From: Flavobacterium frigidarium DSM 17623
GTDB taxonomy: Bacteria; Bacteroidota; Bacteroidia; Flavobacteriales; Flavobacteriaceae
Assembly: GCF_000425505.1 (NCBI RefSeq)
Contig: NZ_KE384393.1
Location: forward strand, 1 to 64,000
Direction: 5' to 3'
DNA length: 64,000 bases
Below are positions 61,776-64,000 of this stretch, one piece after another. The position numbers and the translations under genes were made by a program. How positions within the stretch are numbered: position 1 is the first letter of the stretch; the number at the start of each line of letters is the position of its first letter. Below the pieces are notes generated by a model. The model saw only the letters and a list, made by a program, of their open reading frames with translations, did not search any database and was not told where the DNA came from.

Positions 61776-63209
61776 CTATTCAATTTTAATTTGAGGAACA
61801 ACTCCAATTTCGCTTAAAAGAACCTCACTCATCACATCAAAGGTTCTTTTTTCAAATTCATTTGGAACCAACAAACCATCATGAAGGGTATAAGGCAAAA
61901 TTCCTTCATTTACCAAGATTTTACAAATTTTATCTATAAAAACTTCGCTCTCGATAATTTGTAAAGCTATTGCAAATTGTTCATATTTCTCTTTTTTGAT
62001 GGATTTCATGACTGAAGAAATAAATGGGTATTCTTCAGCAAATCTTTTTTTCAGGCCTCGTAAATCTTTATTTTGAGAGTACGCCAACAACATCCATGTT
62101 TTCTTAGCGGTGTTTCTGGAAGTCGCAAAAGTTGTTGTTTCGGGGTCTCCATATTTTGTGATATCAAAAACTCGTATCAATTCCTCATACCATTGACCTG
62201 AAGTAGTAGCTTCTAAATACCTATCCAGTTCTTTTACAACCTTATCAGATGCACCTTCTCGATATTTTTTCAACAGAATATTAAACAAAACGGGTTGTGA
62301 GTTGGAAAGGTCTAAATAAGACATTTTTTCATAACCAACAATAAAAGGCCTTAGGTCGCTAGCCATGTTGGTTAAGTTCGAATCTAGTCTTTTATTGGTA
62401 GAGTTCCTTTTGAATCTGAGCGTTTTATTATTTCGGCCATTATGTATATTGTTTATGGATGAAATCCTTGAAGAGTAACGTTTAAATGCTTTCGATTCTT
62501 CATCACCATTTGCTGATTCTTCAACTTCTTTTTGATATTGCTTTTTGGTATGCGCTATTGCTTCATCATAATTTATTTCTAAATTCTTTCTGTAGTAGCT
62601 TCCCATTTTTTTGATGTGGGTGGGAGCGTTGTTTATTTCTTTGGAATCTGCCTCGTAATCCTTCGTTAAAAACTTTTTATTGGATGAGGTAATTGGTATT
62701 TTTATTTTGTACCATGAATCATAAATCCTACTTTTTTGAATCGCTTTAATCCCTTTGGTATCGGGGCTTTCAAGAGTTATTTGTATGTTGTCACGTAAAC
62801 AATAGGTATATACTACTTCCTTTATCTTATCTCCATTTATCTTCAACAAACTATTTGTCTTTAAAATATAAGTTTCCATCAACTGAAGATAATAATGTGT
62901 TGCTCTTCCCTCGAAATAGAAATCATGCCAAATAATATTATTAATTATTAACCATGTGATATAGTTATTGTAATCATTTCCAAACTTCATTTGTAGATAC
63001 CTTGAATCCATTGGGATAAAATGAAAAGGATAGTCTTCTGAACTTCTATTTTGATTTGATTTTGATAAAATATCATTAACTACAGTTAATCCAACTATAA
63101 TTTCTGATTCTTTACTGTTTTCTATTGGTAAGATGTGAGCAGAAAGAAAAAGTAAGTCAACAATTTCTTTTGGTAAACAGAAGGTTCTGTACTTGGTGTA
63201 TTTAGTCAT
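61776..63209 (-). CDS. polA/T7-RNA-polymerase-superfamily polymerase-like protein
   Basis: 477 residues from ATG 63209 (numbering from here); an in-frame ATG at 63314 would add 35 residues. Three palm and fingers motifs occur in the right order and spacing. Motif A is D300-L-S-N-S-Q-P-V-L-F309, where T7 RNA polymerase also has D-x-S-x-S-x4-F. Motif B is R365-x3-K369-x3-M373-x3-Y377. Motif C is H443-D444 (YTLHDGLLVP). An LQ-x-x-E segment (416-420) lies between B and C as in family A DNA polymerases. The N-terminal ~250 residues match nothing I know. It could be a DNA polymerase, primase-polymerase or RNA polymerase of the element. I recall mobile-element TV-Pol proteins of similar kind. Confidence 0.65.
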   Translation of the reverse strand: MTKYTKYRTFCLPKEIVDLLFLSAHILPIENSKESEIIVGLTVVNDILSKSNQNRSSEDYPFHFIPMDSRYLQMKFGNDYNNYITWLIINNIIWHDFYFEGRATHYYLQLMETYILKTNSLLKINGDKIKEVVYTYCLRDNIQITLESPDTKGIKAIQKSRIYDSWYKIKIPITSSNKKFLTKDYEADSKEINNAPTHIKKMGSYYRKNLEINYDEAIAHTKKQYQKEVEESANGDEESKAFKRYSSRISSINNIHNGRNNKTLRFKRNSTNKRLDSNLTNMASDLRPFIVGYEKMSYLDLSNSQPVLFNILLKKYREGASDKVVKELDRYLEATTSGQWYEELIRVFDITKYGDPETTTFATSRNTAKKTWMLLAYSQNKDLRGLKKRFAEEYPFISSVMKSIKKEKYEQFAIALQIIESEVFIDKICKILVNEGILPYTLHDGLLVPNEFEKRTFDVMSEVLLSEIGVVPQIKIE

Positions 63210-63314
63210 AAAATAGTATTCTCTCTTTATATTATAGTTCTCTCTTTTATTTAAGCTGGGGAGAGAACCAAATGTAGCTAACATTTGGAACCCAGCTAAC
63301 GGTATTACTACCAT
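63210..63314 (-). promoter_or_regulatory. Nested-hairpin leader (or extra coding sequence) before the polymerase-like gene
   Basis: AGCTGGG (63254-63260) pairs with CCCAGCT (63291-63297). Inside it, CCAAATGT (63268-63275) pairs with ACATTTGG (63281-63288) around AGCTA. GAGAGAAC (63261-63268) can instead pair with GTTCTCTC (63237-63244), and a second copy of that TTCTCTCTTT block lies at 63218-63231, about 9 bases from the start codon. The region is also open in frame from ATG 63314, so it may be coding instead. Confidence 0.45.
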
Positions 63315-63593
63315 TCTAAATAAATATACTAAACATGAAAAGAATTGTCAATACTTAATAAAAAAATACTATTATTTTTTTGTACCAAAACCGCAGTTTA
63401 TAGCCGTTTTACATGTACCTTATTCCCCCTAATGCTCCTGCAACCCTTCTATCGACTAGTATTCCCAATCACCGATTACACCTCTTCTAAAGCCCTTTTT
63501 AGCAAATACTCAAGCTCCCAGTATGAAACGGTGTTCACACACACTCTATTTTTTGAATTTGAAATTATTTCAGTTATAAAATCAGTCTTTTAA
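63315..63593. other. Non-coding gap inside the mobile element
   Basis: About 280 bp between the HTH and polymerase-like genes. Its middle (about 63390-63530) is visibly richer in C on the plus strand (G on the minus strand) than its surroundings and has no convincing ORF. It may hold a promoter, a small RNA or an origin; no clear hairpin was found. Confidence 0.4.
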
Positions 63594-63872
63594 TCAGTTA
63601 ATTCGAATTAGTCTTCCCATCAATTCTCCTCGTTTGTAATAGACTCTATTGCCAATACCATAAGCTATTATTTGACCTTTTTTAGTCCAATTATATAGTG
63701 TGGTAATATTAATTTTCAACAAACTAGATGCTTCTGCTCTAGTTAATAATTCATCAGGATTATCTATTGGTATATTTTTTCTAAATTCTTCTAGTTGTTC
63801 AGCGACAACTTTTCTAATTAATTCCTCCAAGTCACTTGGAGTCAAATTATGTAATAGGATTGCGTTTTCCAT
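63594..63872 (-). CDS. Small helix-turn-helix (excisionase/MerR-like) DNA-binding protein
   Basis: 92 residues from ATG 63872; the frame is open from a TTG at 63902. The N-terminal part is a helix rich in Leu and Glu (DLEELIRKVVAEQLEEF). The C-terminal half is a winged helix-turn-helix of the excisionase type (TRAEASSLLKINITTLYNW, then IGNRVYYKRGEL). Such proteins bind element ends and steer excision, or regulate element genes. Its position upstream of the polymerase-like and recombinase genes suggests it controls the module. Confidence 0.88.
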   Translation of the reverse strand: MENAILLHNLTPSDLEELIRKVVAEQLEEFRKNIPIDNPDELLTRAEASSLLKINITTLYNWTKKGQIIAYGIGNRVYYKRGELMGRLIRIN

Positions 63873-64000
63873 TTCTAAGTTTTTAAATGAATATATCACC
63901 AACTAAAGTACTGTATATTAACAATTTAATGAGTTGTTTTTGAAAAACAGATAAAATAATTGTAAGAAATAGACAGAATCTATTACATTTATATGCTTAC

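Larger units (their letters stand above)
59930..64000 (-). mobile_element. Integrated element: HTH protein, polymerase-like protein, serine recombinase
   Basis: The left edge is the point where the TIGR02757-like gene loses its homology. From there to the window end all genes run leftwards: a small helix-turn-helix protein, a 280-bp gap, a polA-superfamily polymerase-like protein and a large serine recombinase next to the junction. No conjugation, capsid or toxin gene is visible. The right edge is outside the window, so size and cargo are unknown. Confidence 0.8.

Noticed and set aside
63407-63418. TTACATGTA shared with the element junction near 59922-59930
   Set aside because: Only 9 bases long and palindromic in its core; too short to call an attachment-site repeat.
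63345-63593. 82-codon plus-strand frame in the gap of the mobile element
   Set aside because: Opposite to all other element genes; it lacks a good start region and any recognisable domain, so I describe the gap as non-coding.
1-64000. tRNA, rRNA or CRISPR arrays
   Set aside because: I looked through the intergenic regions for T-loop-like GGTTCGA motifs, rRNA signatures and regularly spaced repeats and found none; short or unusual RNA genes could still be missed by eye.

Overview
The window looks like chromosome from a Flavobacterium-like member of the Bacteroidota. The evidence is AT-rich DNA, a type IX secretion (T9SS) C-terminal sorting domain and SprB-type repeats in a secreted nuclease, a CbpA/CbpM chaperone pair, a DUF4293 gene divergent from rho, Rho with a long charged N-terminal insertion, and promoters of the TTTG-N19-TAnnTTTG type. 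I did no database search; family names come from motifs read in the sequence.

Layout. 1-339: right-hand end of an IS3-family insertion sequence, cut by the window edge. 379-7717: cation/proton antiporter, a response regulator overlapping a six-PAS histidine kinase, the cbpM-cbpA pair, and an AraC-type regulator. 7815-11799: TolC/HlyD/MFS tripartite efflux operon divergent from the AraC gene. 11862-17105: a 1747-residue T9SS-exported protein joining an EndA-type and a DNase I-type nuclease. 17553-24251: a five-gene signalling operon (GAF/PAS kinase, small kinase, receiver, receiver-like protein without its phosphoacceptor, hybrid kinase with HPt). 24563-32098: SulP transporter behind a structured leader, an M16 peptidase pair (one active, one without metal ligands), and an orphan multi-PAS kinase. 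32544-45791: mostly housekeeping genes (lpd, ABC exporter, truA, phosphoesterase, TPR kinase with LuxR-type regulator, DUF4293, rho, rRNA methyltransferase, kup). 45905-59598: a secreted Arg/Asn/Ser-rich protein, a BNR-type lipoprotein, nth, bcp, a conserved unknown, an MBL hydrolase, a four-gene run (BatA-like, dihydroorotase-like, DUF4870-like, esterase), a lactonase and a DEAD-box helicase.

59667-64000 is the accessory part. A TIGR02757/DUF2400-type gene is cut after its last ~86 codons, and at the cut a mobile element begins that runs off the window. On the minus strand the element reads: small helix-turn-helix protein, a protein with motifs A, B and C of the polA/T7-RNA-polymerase superfamily, then a large serine recombinase. 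The polymerase-like gene is preceded by a nested hairpin with an alternative pairing that reaches its start region, and the recombinase gene is flanked by a 17-of-20 direct repeat. A self-contained polymerase-plus-recombinase element is the most interesting thing here.

Signalling is unusually dense: six histidine kinases and four receiver proteins in 64 kb. Gene packing is tight, with good hairpin terminators between most convergent pairs. I saw no tRNA, rRNA or CRISPR array.
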